A stretch of DNA of 64,000 nucleotides from JAAYUH01 sp964640995 (GTDB lineage: Bacteria; Caldisericota; Caldisericia; B22-G15), in assembly GCA_964640995.1 (NCBI GenBank), contig CAZXJJ010000002.1, forward strand, positions 214,668 to 278,667, in the 5' to 3' direction. The position numbers were made by a program, and so were the translations under genes. Below the pieces are notes generated by a model. That model saw nothing but the letters and a program-made list of their open reading frames with translations, was not told the origin of the DNA and did not search any database. Numbering within the stretch: the stretch's first letter is position 1; every line of letters begins with the position of its first letter. Positions 1 through 10,461 of the stretch are shown here, one piece after another.

Positions 1-3000
1 CTCCTATTTTATAATCACTCAACTCTTCATAATAATACCAACCTTCCCCCTCCCAAATCCACAATTCCAAAAAAATTCCATCTTCATATTCTAATGTTTC
101 AATATGTATAAGAAAATCTTCTCCCATACCATCGGTTGTTGGTTTACCTGTTAAAGAGTTTTGATCTGAATCCATATTTATTTGAACAAGTGCTTTCTCT
201 TTTAATATATCTTTACATGGTCTGTAGGTTTCAATTTTAAAATAGACATTTTTATCATCATGTTTCATATAATTTACTTTAAGATCATAAATATATCCCT
301 CATCACTATTTTCAAATTGTTTAATCCATCTTTTTTTCTACAAGATAATAAGTAAGATAATAAGTTTCTGTTGGCGTACTATCAAATATTGTAAATTTAA
401 CAGTGTCATCAGTTGATCCAATTCAATAATTTATCTCTTTTGGGCTTCCTATTTTTGATATTGGGACTGTAACTAAAATAAAATTTGTGTTTTGTTTCAT
501 TACAAAATTTTTGTTCAATTCGACTATTTCCCACATTGTATCCTTCCATTTTGATATAAATGATTTCATAGTTCCTTGATAGCCACCTACAAAAATTGAA
601 TAATCTTCTCCATTACCACCATAGGGGTATTTTGGAACTCCAGTCTCAGGGTTATTGTCAATATCTATTCTAATAATGAAACCTGTCGATAAAGGCTTTG
701 TTATTGTGTTATGTGTTTCAATTTTAAAAGCGAGAGTTGAGCTATCAAATGATATAAATATTCTTTATATCAATTGTACTCATTTGATTTCTTGGAGATG
801 TGTATTACAAAACAAAATTTCCTTCTTGAGTTTTCTCAGTTTGAAATTCAAAAATAAAATCTAAAGAGAGATTATTTCCATTTAAATCTGTTATATCTTT
901 ACTTAAAAAAACTTTATATGTGGAACCCTCTTCAAGAAGAGCATCAGGAATAAATTTTGCTACATATGTTTCTTTTTCATAGATTATTTTTCCTTAAAAC
1001 AAATCTCTCACCTTTTTTTACATTAAAAGTACTTTGGTTTAATGTTTTTTCAAGAATGTTGTTTGAGATTTTTACAAAAATTTCCGTATAAGATGGTACT
1101 GTACTTAAATTTTTTGGATAATAATCGACAATTTCTAGTTTTGTTGGTTTACTTGTTAAATTATAATAAACATAATATTCAGGGTCATCATCATTAGGAT
1201 AATAATCAAACTCATTGTTTTTTGTATCTCTTAATGCAATCCAAAAACCAAATTTATCTAATTTAAAATAATTTTTTGAAATCTTAACTGTTGCTTCATT
1301 TGAATTTTTAGGAAAATTTGACTCAACATCTTCAATATTTTGCCAAGTTTTTTTGTTTTTATCATAATAATTTATGTCCGAATAAAATTTTCCTTCAAAA
1401 GTACCTAACCAAATAAGATAGTCCTCACCATTACCATTATCTTCTTTTGTCCAACCTTTATTCTCATTATTATCCACTTCAAGATAGATTAAAATTCTAA
1501 CATCTGTTTCTGAATTGCCCCAGTTTCTATAAGAATTTATTTAAATATTAAATAATCTTTTTGGTTAGATATTGAAGCGCTTTTAAGATCTATTTTATAA
1601 CCTTCATCTTTATCATAAAAAAACAACAACAAAATCTTGAGTTTGTGAAATTGTTTTAAATGAAAATTTATAGTAACCTTGAAGAGTATTTCTAAAATTA
1701 TCTTTTATCTCTTTCTTAATTGTCACATTTTATAATGTTCCTTTTTTAAGTTAAGTTAGAGGTTTAAAAACAATTGAAAAATCTTTCTCATTGTAATTTA
1801 AATTTCCTTGGATTATCTTTGTTCCCTCTTTTAAAATGAAATTTGTTGAGGTAACTGTTCTTTTATCTATGTTTCTGTCAAATTTAACAACTATTTCAAC
1901 ATTTGTTGGAACATCTGATTGATTATTTGATGGATATGTTGAAATAACTATTGGATTTGAAACTTTTTCTGTAAAAGAATCAAGTGAAATAATTGGTTCT
2001 CCAAATAAATTAAGACAATATATATTGTGAGCTATGTTTTTGTTTAAATATTCACTTTGATTCCAAAATCTTTCATAGTACCATACAAAAGTTTTGTTAA
2101 CTGATTCGCTAACTGAAATTTTTGAAGAAAGATAACTTAAAAACATAGCATTAATAGAATACATTGATGGTTTATTTTCAAAACTTTCGTATGTTAAATT
2201 TGGAAAATACCATGAAATTTTTGAATATACTATAAAGGAAACACCATTTCCTAATGTTAAAATATTTTTTGCTAATGAATCTATTTCTGGATATAAATTT
2301 AGGCAAGATGATGAAAATTATATTGATGGATTTTTTGTGTTAAATTTATCAACCATATTATTTTAAATAAAACAATCCCACTTTATCTCGTTTGAAGTAG
2401 GGTAACCATTATTATCATAATCAACTGCCCAAATTTATCTTGCTGTTCCATCCCAATTTCCATGACCCATCCAAGAAACTATCCCTGGCTGAAATTCATT
2501 AACAAATTTTATCAAGTTATTTTGATTAATCTGTGCATCTGTTATATTTTTTACATTTGTTGGATAAAGTCCTTCAAGTTCATTTAGGTTTTTTCTTAAA
2601 AAACCTTTATTTTTCAAATACAACTCGTATATTTTATTATTTAAATAAACCACTATCTCCATTTGCACTCCATTTATCATTTTCATACTTAAAATGCCAA
2701 TATGCACCTAAAAATAAAATTTTCTTTTTATTCTCATCATAACTTTGATCCATGAATATTCTTGTTTTTAATAAAACAATCTTAATTTCAGCTTCATTAT
2801 CAAATGGTATCCTTCCAACATTTATTTCAGGATATAAGTCAATATTATCTTTTCCTGGTTCTCCATACGATCCATCTCTATTTGAATCCCAATCGCCTGT
2901 AAAATCAGAATAATAGAAATCAGAAGGAATAAATTTATTTTCAGTATCTAAATCTGCCTCTCCAGCATATAGAATTTTCATTGGAATTGAATTTGGAGAA

Positions 3001-3816
3001 CCAACAAGCAGTAAATATTTAAAACCATTATTTTTGTACTCATTTTTTAAATAATCTCTAATTATTTCAGGAGATATTTAATTTGAAGAAATTGATAAAA
3101 GTTTTACAAGTTTAACCCTAAAACCTTTTGATTCAAGATAATTTTTGTGCTCTTCAAGAATTTTGTATGCACTATCGATTGTAATAATAAGGTAATCATA
3201 AGATTCATTTAAAATTAAATTATTGTAGTATTAATGTATATTATTATAATTAATGAAATCTGTATCATCAATTTTATAAATTTTTTCATTACTATTATCT
3301 TTTATATAATAAATTTCGACTTCGAAACTTTTAACAACATAGAGTTCCTAATTTTTATAAAGAAATGGATAAACAGAAAAAGTTAAAAATCGAAAACCTT
3401 TTTTATCAAAAACCTTTATTATTATTTCAATTTAGAAAATAAATGGGTTTATCAATTTTAAATTCATTTTATTTAAAATTATATTTATAATTTGTTTCTG
3501 CTATTAAAGGTAAATTTCCTTCTCTAAGTTTATGTTTTCCATCAAGTTTAATTGTATTTAAATTCAAAATTTTATATGTTAAGAATTTTGTATTTGGTGG
3601 AAGTAAAACTTAAATGTTTTTTCTTGGAAAACTCTTATAGGAAAAAGTGTCAATGTTGCTATAACCCTCAACAATTGGAATAGAAAGCCATCTTCGTCAT
3701 ACTTTAAAAGAAAATTTTTATTTGAAAACCTTAATTGAATTGTATTTTCTGATGCATATGAAAATAAGGGAAAGGGAAAAGAGTAATATTATAAATAATA
3801 AAAATTTTTTAATCAT
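1..3816 (-). pseudogene. Decayed secreted gingipain-type (C25) cysteine peptidase with Ig-like tail
   Basis: The start at 3816 follows AAAGGAGG and opens a signal peptide (MIKKFLLFIILLF...) that reads correctly only after a frameshift; the other frame gives the expected SYA-SEN cleavage site. Downstream, in shifting frames, are C25 landmarks: a YLLLVG-type strand and IPSDFYYSD (2890-3010), NVGRIPFDNEAE near 2810, a His motif WMGHGNWDG (~2455-2480) and a Cys in an SSC context (~2305), which would be the catalytic His/Cys. Two SbsA-like Ig domains follow (YPSNNQSDVPTNVEI near 1900 and a second near 1100). At least six frameshifts or stops break the gene, and it runs off the window edge. The family acts outside the cell. 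Family call is good; a functional product is unlikely unless the assembly is faulty here. Confidence 0.75.
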
Positions 3817-3850
3817 AAAAATGCCTCCTTTGGTATATATTAAATATACA

Positions 3851-6838
3851 TTAAATTTGTATAATTTTTAAAAATTTTTTTATATCTTCTAAAGGATTTT
3901 TTGCATCAAGAATAAGAATTTCACTTGGAGTAAATTTTATTCTATTTAAAAATGTCTTCTCAAGTGTTTTTATTTTAATAGAGTCAAGCGGGGTTTTATT
4001 TGTTGGTTTAATAAAAATTTGATTATTAAAGTTTGTTATCTTTTTTATTTTATATTTTTTCATTAATATATTTAATTTTGATATATCAATAAGATTTTTT
4101 ATATTTTCATCTATTTTTCCAAATCTATCAATAAGTTCTTCTTTAATATTCTCAATCTCTTCAAATGTCTTAGCCTCAAAAAATTTCTTATAAAAATAAA
4201 ATCTTGTTCTTTCGTCCTCAATGTAATTTATTGGAATTGAATTATCAATATTTATTTCAAGTTCTGTATAAATTTTTGGTTCATATTCTTTTCCTTTTAA
4301 TTTTGCTATCTCCTCTTCAACCAATTCAAAATAAAGGTCAAAACCCAAAGCATTAATATGTCCAGATTGCTCTTTTCCTAATAAATTTCCAGCACCTCTA
4401 ATTTCAAGGTCTTTAAGTGCAATTTGAAAACCTGCTCCTAAAAATGAATAATTTTCAAGTACTTTTAATCTTTTTTTACCAAATTCAGTTGTTCTTTTTG
4501 GATCATAAAAAAGATATGCATATGCTTTTTTGTCTCTTCTTCCGACTCTCCCTTTTAATTGATAAAGTTGTGATAATCCAAAATTTTGAGAATCAACAAT
4601 TATTATTGTATTAACATTTTCATTGTCTAAACCTGCTTCAATTATGGTTGTTGAAAGAAGGAGGTCATATTCTTTATTTAAAAATTTAATCATTCCATCT
4701 TCAATCTCTTTTGAATCAAGTTTTCCATGTAAAACAAGAATCCTAATATTTGGAATTAATGACAATAAAAAATTTTTCTCCTCTTCAATTGTTATTATTC
4801 TATTATGCACATAGTATACTTGACCGCCTCTTGAAATCTCTTTTTCAATTGCAGTTTTCACTTCATATGGGTCAAAAGATAATACTTTTGTTTCAACTGG
4901 ATATCTTCCAATTGGAGGAGTTCTAATTATTGAAATGTCTTTTATACCTGAAAGAGCCATCTCTAGTGTTCTTGGAATTGGAGTTGCAGAAAGATAAATT
5001 GTGTCTATATCTTCTTTTAATTTCTTAATTTTCTCTTTATGCTCAACACCAAAAAGGTGCTCTTCATCAATAACAAGTAAACCTAAATCAAAAAACTTCA
5101 CATCATCTGAAAGTGATCTATGAGTTCCTATTAAAAAATCAATTTCACCTTTCTCAAGGTCTTTAAGAATCTCTTTTTCCTCTCTTTCAGTTAAAAGTCG
5201 AGACAGCATTTCAATTCTTATTGGTAAATTTTTAAATCTATCTTTTATAACTCTAAGGTGTTGCATTGCAAGAATTGTAGTTGGAGTTAAAAGCAAAACT
5301 TGTTTTCCATTTAAAATAACTCTTAAGGCACCTCTAAGGGCAACCTCAGTTTTTCCAAAACCAACATCTCCACAAATTATCCTTTCTGTTATTCTTTCAC
5401 TTGAAAGATCAGATAAAAGTTCTCTTATTGCTTTTTCTTGGTCCTCTGTTAATTCAAACTCAAAAGAATTTGCAAATTCCTCTTCTATTTCCTTGAATTC
5501 TTTGAAAGGAACCTTTTTAGTCATTTCTCTTTTGGCATAAAGAGTTAACAATTCTTGAGCAAATTTTATAATATCTTCTCTTGCTCTCTCTTTTGATTTA
5601 TTCCATTCATTACCACCTAATCTTGAAAGTGAAACATTTTCAATATCTCCGATATATTTTTTAATTCTCTCTATCTTCTCAACTGGAACATAGAGTTTTT
5701 CATTTTTATCATATTCAATTAAAATATAATCTTTAAGTATGCCCTCTCTTTCAAGATTTACTATTCCCTCATATCTTCCTATTCCAAAATCAATATGAAC
5801 TACAATGTCTCCTCTTTTTAGTTCTTTTAAAGACTCTATCTCTTCAATAAGAGAAGTGGATAATTTTCTGTGAGGAAAAGTTGGCTTTCTTTTCTTACCA
5901 ACTACTGCGATTTTTTTACTTACACATATAAAATTCTCCTTTATTAAACCCTCAAATTTATTTGAAACCTCTTTATCATATCCTATATAAAAAACATCAA
6001 AATTATTCTTTTTTAAATCTTGAGATAATTCTAAAGTTTTGTTTAAACTATAAAATGTTGGTATTGGTGTAAAATCAAAATTAAACTCATGAGTTTCATC
6101 TTCATAAATTTTGATTAAATCACTTAAATTCAAATCTTCTTTATATGTTAAAAAAGTATATGAATCTTTTAAATAATCATATAAAACTTTTCCTTCTTCT
6201 AAATTTTTAATATTTATCTCATCCAATTTTTTAATGGATTTTTGAGTTAATATATCAAATTCCCTTATATCCTCAATTATATTTCCATCAAAAACAATTC
6301 TTATTGGATTTTCACTTGATAATGGAAAAAAATCTATAATTCCTCCTCTTATTGAAAATTCAAGAGGATTTTCAACAAAATTAACTCTTCTGTATTGATT
6401 TAAAAAATCTTTAATAAATTTCTCAAAATTTAAAGAGTCCCCTTTTTTAAGTTTTACATATTCATTTTCAAAAAAAGCTCTTTTATTTAATGTCTCTTTA
6501 TTTAGAAATAAAATAACTTTTTCTTTTTCATTTATTGTGTTAAAAGTTTTTATAAAATTTTTTAAACTCAACTCATCAATTTCTGGATCTCTTAAAAATG
6601 CCTCTTCTTTCTTTTCATCAAAAGAAAGAACTTCTTCATAAATTTCAGAAAGTTCATCCTCATCTTTTAGGATTAAGGCGAGTTTAGGAAAGAAATTTTC
6701 TTTTAAATAAAAAATAAAGAAAGGTAAAGCACCTCTTGTTATTCCACCAATATTTTTAAATTCTGTTTTATAATCTGAAAAAAGGATATTAATAAATTCC
6801 TTTTTTGTTAGATTTAGAAACTGCTTTTTCTTCACCAT
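3851..6838 (-). CDS. mfd: Transcription-repair coupling factor Mfd
   Basis: DNA translocase that removes RNA polymerase stalled at lesions and recruits UvrA. The 995-residue protein shows a UvrB-like N-terminal part, a CarD-like RNA-polymerase interaction domain (GDIVVHIDFGIGRYEG), then two RecA-like helicase domains with Walker A GDVGFGKT at residues 490-497, DEEH at 591-594 and a TRCF motif (GRVGRRDKKAYAY, later GAGNLLGKEQSGH). The C-terminal TRCF domain is present. It is shorter than the usual 1100-1180 residues; the loss is in the N-terminal module. The chosen ATG overlaps the end of pth by 50 bases and has no clear ribosome-binding site, so translational coupling or a later start is possible. 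Last gene of the rplY-pth-mfd unit. Confidence 0.96.
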   Translation of the reverse strand: MVKKKQFLNLTKKEFINILFSDYKTEFKNIGGITRGALPFFIFYLKENFFPKLALILKDEDELSEIYEEVLSFDEKKEEAFLRDPEIDELSLKNFIKTFNTINEKEKVILFLNKETLNKRAFFENEYVKLKKGDSLNFEKFIKDFLNQYRRVNFVENPLEFSIRGGIIDFFPLSSENPIRIVFDGNIIEDIREFDILTQKSIKKLDEINIKNLEEGKVLYDYLKDSYTFLTYKEDLNLSDLIKIYEDETHEFNFDFTPIPTFYSLNKTLELSQDLKKNNFDVFYIGYDKEVSNKFEGLIKENFICVSKKIAVVGKKRKPTFPHRKLSTSLIEEIESLKELKRGDIVVHIDFGIGRYEGIVNLEREGILKDYILIEYDKNEKLYVPVEKIERIKKYIGDIENVSLSRLGGNEWNKSKERAREDIIKFAQELLTLYAKREMTKKVPFKEFKEIEEEFANSFEFELTEDQEKAIRELLSDLSSERITERIICGDVGFGKTEVALRGALRVILNGKQVLLLTPTTILAMQHLRVIKDRFKNLPIRIEMLSRLLTEREEKEILKDLEKGEIDFLIGTHRSLSDDVKFFDLGLLVIDEEHLFGVEHKEKIKKLKEDIDTIYLSATPIPRTLEMALSGIKDISIIRTPPIGRYPVETKVLSFDPYEVKTAIEKEISRGGQVYYVHNRIITIEEEKNFLLSLIPNIRILVLHGKLDSKEIEDGMIKFLNKEYDLLLSTTIIEAGLDNENVNTIIIVDSQNFGLSQLYQLKGRVGRRDKKAYAYLFYDPKRTTEFGKKRLKVLENYSFLGAGFQIALKDLEIRGAGNLLGKEQSGHINALGFDLYFELVEEEIAKLKGKEYEPKIYTELEINIDNSIPINYIEDERTRFYFYKKFFEAKTFEEIENIKEELIDRFGKIDENIKNLIDISKLNILMKKYKIKKITNFNNQIFIKPTNKTPLDSIKIKTLEKTFLNRIKFTPSEILILDAKNPLEDIKKFLKIIQI

Positions 6839-7373
6839 AAAATATAAAAGTTTTTATTATTTCCTCCCCTAAATTAAATGCTTCTCTTAATTTCTTTCTC
6901 TCAATTAAACTTATAGGACTTAAAACATATTTAACTGGGTCTATATCATCTGGAGGTCTTCCAATTCCAAATCTTAATCTATAAAATTCATTTGTCTTTA
7001 ATTTTTCAACTATTGATTTAACACCTTTGTGACCTCCTTCTCCTCTATCGAAAATAAAATGTACCCCACCAATTGGTAAATCCATATCGTCATGAATAAC
7101 AATAAGTTTTTTTAATTCAACCTTTAAATTAGATACTATCTCTATAATTGAATCACCAGAAAGATTCATATATGTAATTGGTTTAACAAGTAGAATTTCT
7201 TCTTTTTTATCTTCTAAAAATATTAAACCTTCGACTATTTCTGCTTTCCACTTTATTTTTTGTATTTTAATTTTTAATTTTTTTGATAAAAAATTTATAA
7301 AGTCAAAACCAATATTATGTCTTGTACCAATATATTCAAATTCAGGATTTCCAAGTCCAGCGAGTATATACAC
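6789..7373 (-). CDS. pth: Peptidyl-tRNA hydrolase
   Basis: Cytosolic esterase that releases tRNA from dropped-off peptidyl-tRNA. The 194-residue length is normal. The N-terminus has GLGNP with Asn9 and the catalytic His19 in TRHNIGF; the acidic partner lies in VIHDDMDLPIGG, and the conserved RFGIGRP loop follows. It starts three bases after the rplY stop and overlaps mfd, the ctc-pth-mfd order known from Bacillus and relatives, which supports one transcript. Confidence 0.97.
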   Translation of the reverse strand: MYILAGLGNPEFEYIGTRHNIGFDFINFLSKKLKIKIQKIKWKAEIVEGLIFLEDKKEEILLVKPITYMNLSGDSIIEIVSNLKVELKKLIVIHDDMDLPIGGVHFIFDRGEGGHKGVKSIVEKLKTNEFYRLRFGIGRPPDDIDPVKYVLSPISLIERKKLREAFNLGEEIIKTFIFYGEEKAVSKSNKKGIY

Positions 7374-7376
7374 AAT

Positions 7377-8051
7377 TTATTTTTTCTCTTTTGCTCCTTT
7401 TTCTGATTCTTCTCCCTTTTTCTCAGTTGTTTGTGTTGGTGTAGGTGCTTCTGTTGCAGTAGCTTCCCCCTTTGGAACTTCAACTTCCTCTTCAACAGTG
7501 GTTACTGAAACAACTGTTTCAAATGGCTCATGAAGAATTTTTACATTTGCGGGGACTTTAAGATCTTCAATATGAATGGAATCTCCAATTTCAAGGTCAC
7601 TAATATCAACTTCAATAAAAGATGGAAGGTCAAGCGGTTTTGCTTCAACTTCTAGTTCATGAAGTGCTTTATACAAAACGCCACCTTCTTTAACACCTTT
7701 AGGCTCACCTACAAAATGAATTGGAACTTTTGCTGTGATTTCTTTTTCAAGTGAAACTGAATGGAAATCAATGTGAATTATTTCATCTGTTACAGGATGA
7801 TATTGCTCATCTTTAATTAATGCAACATATTTGCTTTTATCTTCATTAACCTCAATTTCTACAAGAAAATCTTCTTCTCTTTTTAATCTAAGTAACTTTA
7901 TTAACACTTTCTTATTAACATAAATTGGCAAATTTTCTTTTAATCCTTCTCCGTATATAATACCTGGAACTAAACTATTCATTCTGATTTTTTTAAGTTC
8001 ACTTTTTCTTGTTGAATCTCTTTTATATACAGTTAATGGCATCTTTTTCAT
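7377..8051 (-). CDS. rplY: 50S ribosomal protein L25/Ctc, long form
   Basis: Binds 5S rRNA in the large subunit. The 224-residue protein has the L25 beta-barrel domain (residues ~5-95, with LVPGIIYGEG and IHIDFHSV) followed by the TL5/Ctc C-terminal domain (~100-190, VGEPKGVKEGGVL). It ends in a low-complexity Glu/Lys/Thr tail of about 35 residues, presumably disordered. The start has GGAGG a few bases upstream. First gene of the rplY-pth-mfd operon. Confidence 0.96.
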   Translation of the reverse strand: MKKMPLTVYKRDSTRKSELKKIRMNSLVPGIIYGEGLKENLPIYVNKKVLIKLLRLKREEDFLVEIEVNEDKSKYVALIKDEQYHPVTDEIIHIDFHSVSLEKEITAKVPIHFVGEPKGVKEGGVLYKALHELEVEAKPLDLPSFIEVDISDLEIGDSIHIEDLKVPANVKILHEPFETVVSVTTVEEEVEVPKGEATATEAPTPTQTTEKKGEESEKGAKEKK

Positions 8052-8092
8052 ATCTCTTCCTCCTAAAATCTCTTAATATTCCAACTTATATA

Positions 8093-8120
8093 AGTTTATA
8101 AATTTTTTTAAATTTGTCAA
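8093..8120 (-). promoter_or_regulatory. Promoter candidate for rplY-pth-mfd
   Basis: On the minus strand, TTGACA (8115-8120), a 16-base spacer and TAAACT (8093-8098) lie about 45 bases before the rplY start. The -35 is perfect and the -10 weaker. The position between the previous gene's stop and rplY is as expected for a housekeeping sigma promoter. Confidence 0.55.
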
Positions 8121-8123
8121 AGG

Positions 8124-8696
8124 TTATCTTTCAAAAAATGGCTCATTAAGATTTGCTAGATTTGAATAACCTCTTGATTCCCAATATCCTCTATAATCTT
8201 TTTCATTAGATAGTTCAATTTTATTTAACCATTTTATCCATTTATATGCCCATTTATTTTCTCCAATTAAAACAAATGGAAATCCATTTACCTTAGGAAT
8301 AGTTATTCCATTCATTTTATAAGCAACAAGAAGTTCATTTTTTAAAATAAAAGAGGTCTCAAGCGAAGTTGTATAACCATCAATTGCACCAAAAATTATT
8401 ATTGGATATTCAAATGAAACCTTTGAATCATTCAATATATCAATAAGTTTCACACCTTCATAAAGGATAGTTGTGTCCCAACCTTCAACACAAAAAAGAG
8501 TTATAACCTTTTTAACCGATTCAAAATTATTGATTACCTCTTCATATTTGTAACTCTTTTTGAAAATACCATTTTCATAAATCTCTAATTTATAATTACT
8601 TAGATTTACATCTTGTGGACCTTTAATTGAGTTTTCTCTAAATTCACTTATACTTGATAACTTAATACCATTGTACTCTTTTAATTCTTTTCCCAT
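8124..8696 (-). CDS. Sulfite-oxidase-like molybdopterin-binding protein
   Basis: A 190-residue protein matching the oxidoreductase molybdopterin-binding domain (sulfite oxidase/YedY fold). The Mo-ligand cysteine is Cys69 in TLFCVEGWDTT, and the core segments NGFPFVLIGENKWAYKW follow. No signal peptide or Tat motif is visible and no dimerisation domain follows, so it would be a minimal cytosolic form. The substrate is unknown. A clear GGAGG precedes the ATG. No partner subunit is adjacent; family members often act alone or with a membrane haem subunit. Confidence 0.85.
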   Translation of the reverse strand: MGKELKEYNGIKLSSISEFRENSIKGPQDVNLSNYKLEIYENGIFKKSYKYEEVINNFESVKKVITLFCVEGWDTTILYEGVKLIDILNDSKVSFEYPIIIFGAIDGYTTSLETSFILKNELLVAYKMNGITIPKVNGFPFVLIGENKWAYKWIKWLNKIELSNEKDYRGYWESRGYSNLANLNEPFFER

Positions 8697-8788
8697 TCTC
8701 TTGCCTCCTTTTTATAATTTTATAAAATTTTGAAACTTTTTTTGTTATTATGGGTTTATATATATGTGGCTATTAAAGGAGGTAATTT

Positions 8789-9202
8789 ATGAGTAAATTT
8801 ACTCTAAGAAAGATTTATCTTTATCTTTTTTCTCTTGTTGGATTGAGTTTAATTATTATTGGAACTGTAGGTTTTATAAATCTTGGGTTACAGTTAACTT
8901 TTTTTAAAGAGGCACTTGAATATAGATATGGGGTTTATCAACCACCATATCCATATTGGTTAGATAGTGTTAAATTAGATGAAGCGATTGAAAAAATTGA
9001 ACTTACAGAAGAACAACAAAAAACACTTCTTCAATGGCAAACTGAATTTAAAAGATATCAAGAAAAATCAAAATCTTTGGGGTATCTTCCTTATGTTGCA
9101 GATTCATTTACAAGAAATTTAGCAATGCTTATTGTTGGAATACCAGTTTATCTATATCATTGGGGATTAATAAAAAAGGAACATAAAGAGGAAAACAGTT
9201 AA
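8789..9202 (+). CDS. Small two-helix membrane protein, unknown function
   Basis: A 137-residue protein with a first membrane helix at ~11-32 (YLFSLVGLSLIIIGTVGFI), a charged middle section (~35-108) predicted helical and extracytoplasmic, and a second helix at ~112-127 ending in YLYHWGLIKKE. It resembles DUF5671-type membrane proteins, but I would not assign a function. AAAGGAGG sits 8 bases before the ATG. The stop overlaps, tail to tail, the stop of the methyltransferase gene on the other strand. Confidence 0.75.
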   Translation: MSKFTLRKIYLYLFSLVGLSLIIIGTVGFINLGLQLTFFKEALEYRYGVYQPPYPYWLDSVKLDEAIEKIELTEEQQKTLLQWQTEFKRYQEKSKSLGYLPYVADSFTRNLAMLIVGIPVYLYHWGLIKKEHKEENS

Positions 9203-10461
9203 ACTTTTCTATCAAGAATGGAAAAAGTTTCAATATGAGGAGTTCTTGGAAAATAGTTATAACTTTTAAAGAATATGATATTATATTTTTCTTTTAAATT
9301 ATATAAATCTCTTATTTGAGTTAAAGGATTACAGGAAAGATATATAATTCTTTTAACATCTTTTTTTATTAATTCTTCAACAACTTTTTTGTGAAGACCT
9401 TCTCTTGGTGGATCTAAAATTATCACAGATTTACTATCTATTTCAGATATTGCTTTCTCTGCTCTATCTTCAAATATTTTAAAATTTCTTATACCATTCA
9501 TTTCTAAATTCATTCTTTTAAGTAAAATGTTTTCCTTTTCGCTCTCAATAAAATTTATATTTTTTATACCAAGTGCTATACCAATTGTTCCAACTCCACT
9601 ATAAATATCATACACAGTATCACTTTCATCAATAAAATTTTTCATATCTTTCAAAGTTTTTTCAAACATTTCAATATTAACTTGGAAAAAAGAGTTTGTT
9701 GTAAAATAAAAAAACTTATCTAAAATTTTCTCTTTTATAAAATTTTGACCAATCTCAAAAATAGTATCGCTTTTAATAGAAGCAGGAGAAAGTGGAGAAG
9801 AGAAATATAAGGAAAAACCTTTCAAATTATTTAAATTCAAATCACTCTTTAATAAATCTCTTTTCTCTTTTATAAATAGCGAAGCAACAACTTCCCCCTC
9901 TCTATTACCTCTCAAGATTAAACTTTTTAATATTTTTGGTGGTGGATTTTCTTTTTTGATTTGATTTAAAATTTCCCTTCCTGCAAAATTTATAGAATCA
10001 AATCCTAATATACACCCTTCAATTTTTATTTTCTTTTTATGTGTGCCTCTTTTAAAAAAAGCAAATTCTAACTCATTATCTAAAAAACTAAATTCAAGTT
10101 TATTTCTATATTTGTAATAAATATCACTCTCTTCAATTTCAAAATTTTCAAATACAAAATTATTTTCTTTTAATAATTCCAGAATAAGGTTTCTTTTATA
10201 ATAGATTTCTTTCTCTTCTTTAAGAATTTGCCATGGTGAACAGGAAACAAAATGCTCCTCTTTTTCTTTAATTCTATTTTCTGAACTTTGAATTATCTCA
10301 ATTACTTCTCCAAAATAATAATCTTTCTTTTTCCCAAATACTTTAACTTTAACTATCTCTTCTGGAAGAGCACCATAAACTAAAAATTTTTTATCATCTA
10401 AATATCCAATTGTTCCACCATTATAAACAAATTTCTCTAATTTTAATGTAACTTCACTCAT
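9199..10461 (-). CDS. 23S rRNA/tRNA (uracil-5-)-methyltransferase, RlmD/RlmCD family
   Basis: SAM-dependent RNA m5U methyltransferase of 420 residues. An N-terminal TRAM domain (~1-60) is followed by the central RNA-binding part and a Rossmann domain with VYDIYSGVGTIGIALG; the catalytic cysteine is Cys377 in YLSCNP and the conserved DPPREG lies just before. The N-terminal iron-sulfur motif CxxCGGC of classic RlmD is reduced to one cysteine (HFVSCSPWQ), with one further Cys at EGCILG, so the cluster is probably lost. Its start overlaps the previous gene's stop by one base. The exact rRNA target is not readable from sequence. Confidence 0.9.
   Translation of the reverse strand: MSEVTLKLEKFVYNGGTIGYLDDKKFLVYGALPEEIVKVKVFGKKKDYYFGEVIEIIQSSENRIKEKEEHFVSCSPWQILKEEKEIYYKRNLILELLKENNFVFENFEIEESDIYYKYRNKLEFSFLDNELEFAFFKRGTHKKKIKIEGCILGFDSINFAGREILNQIKKENPPPKILKSLILRGNREGEVVASLFIKEKRDLLKSDLNLNNLKGFSLYFSSPLSPASIKSDTIFEIGQNFIKEKILDKFFYFTTNSFFQVNIEMFEKTLKDMKNFIDESDTVYDIYSGVGTIGIALGIKNINFIESEKENILLKRMNLEMNGIRNFKIFEDRAEKAISEIDSKSVIILDPPREGLHKKVVEELIKKDVKRIIYLSCNPLTQIRDLYNLKEKYNIIFFKSYNYFPRTPHIETFSILDRKV

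Noticed and set aside
655..864. Small + strand open frame in the first kilobase
   Set aside because: It lies opposite the decayed protease gene, has no ribosome-binding site and no recognisable family.
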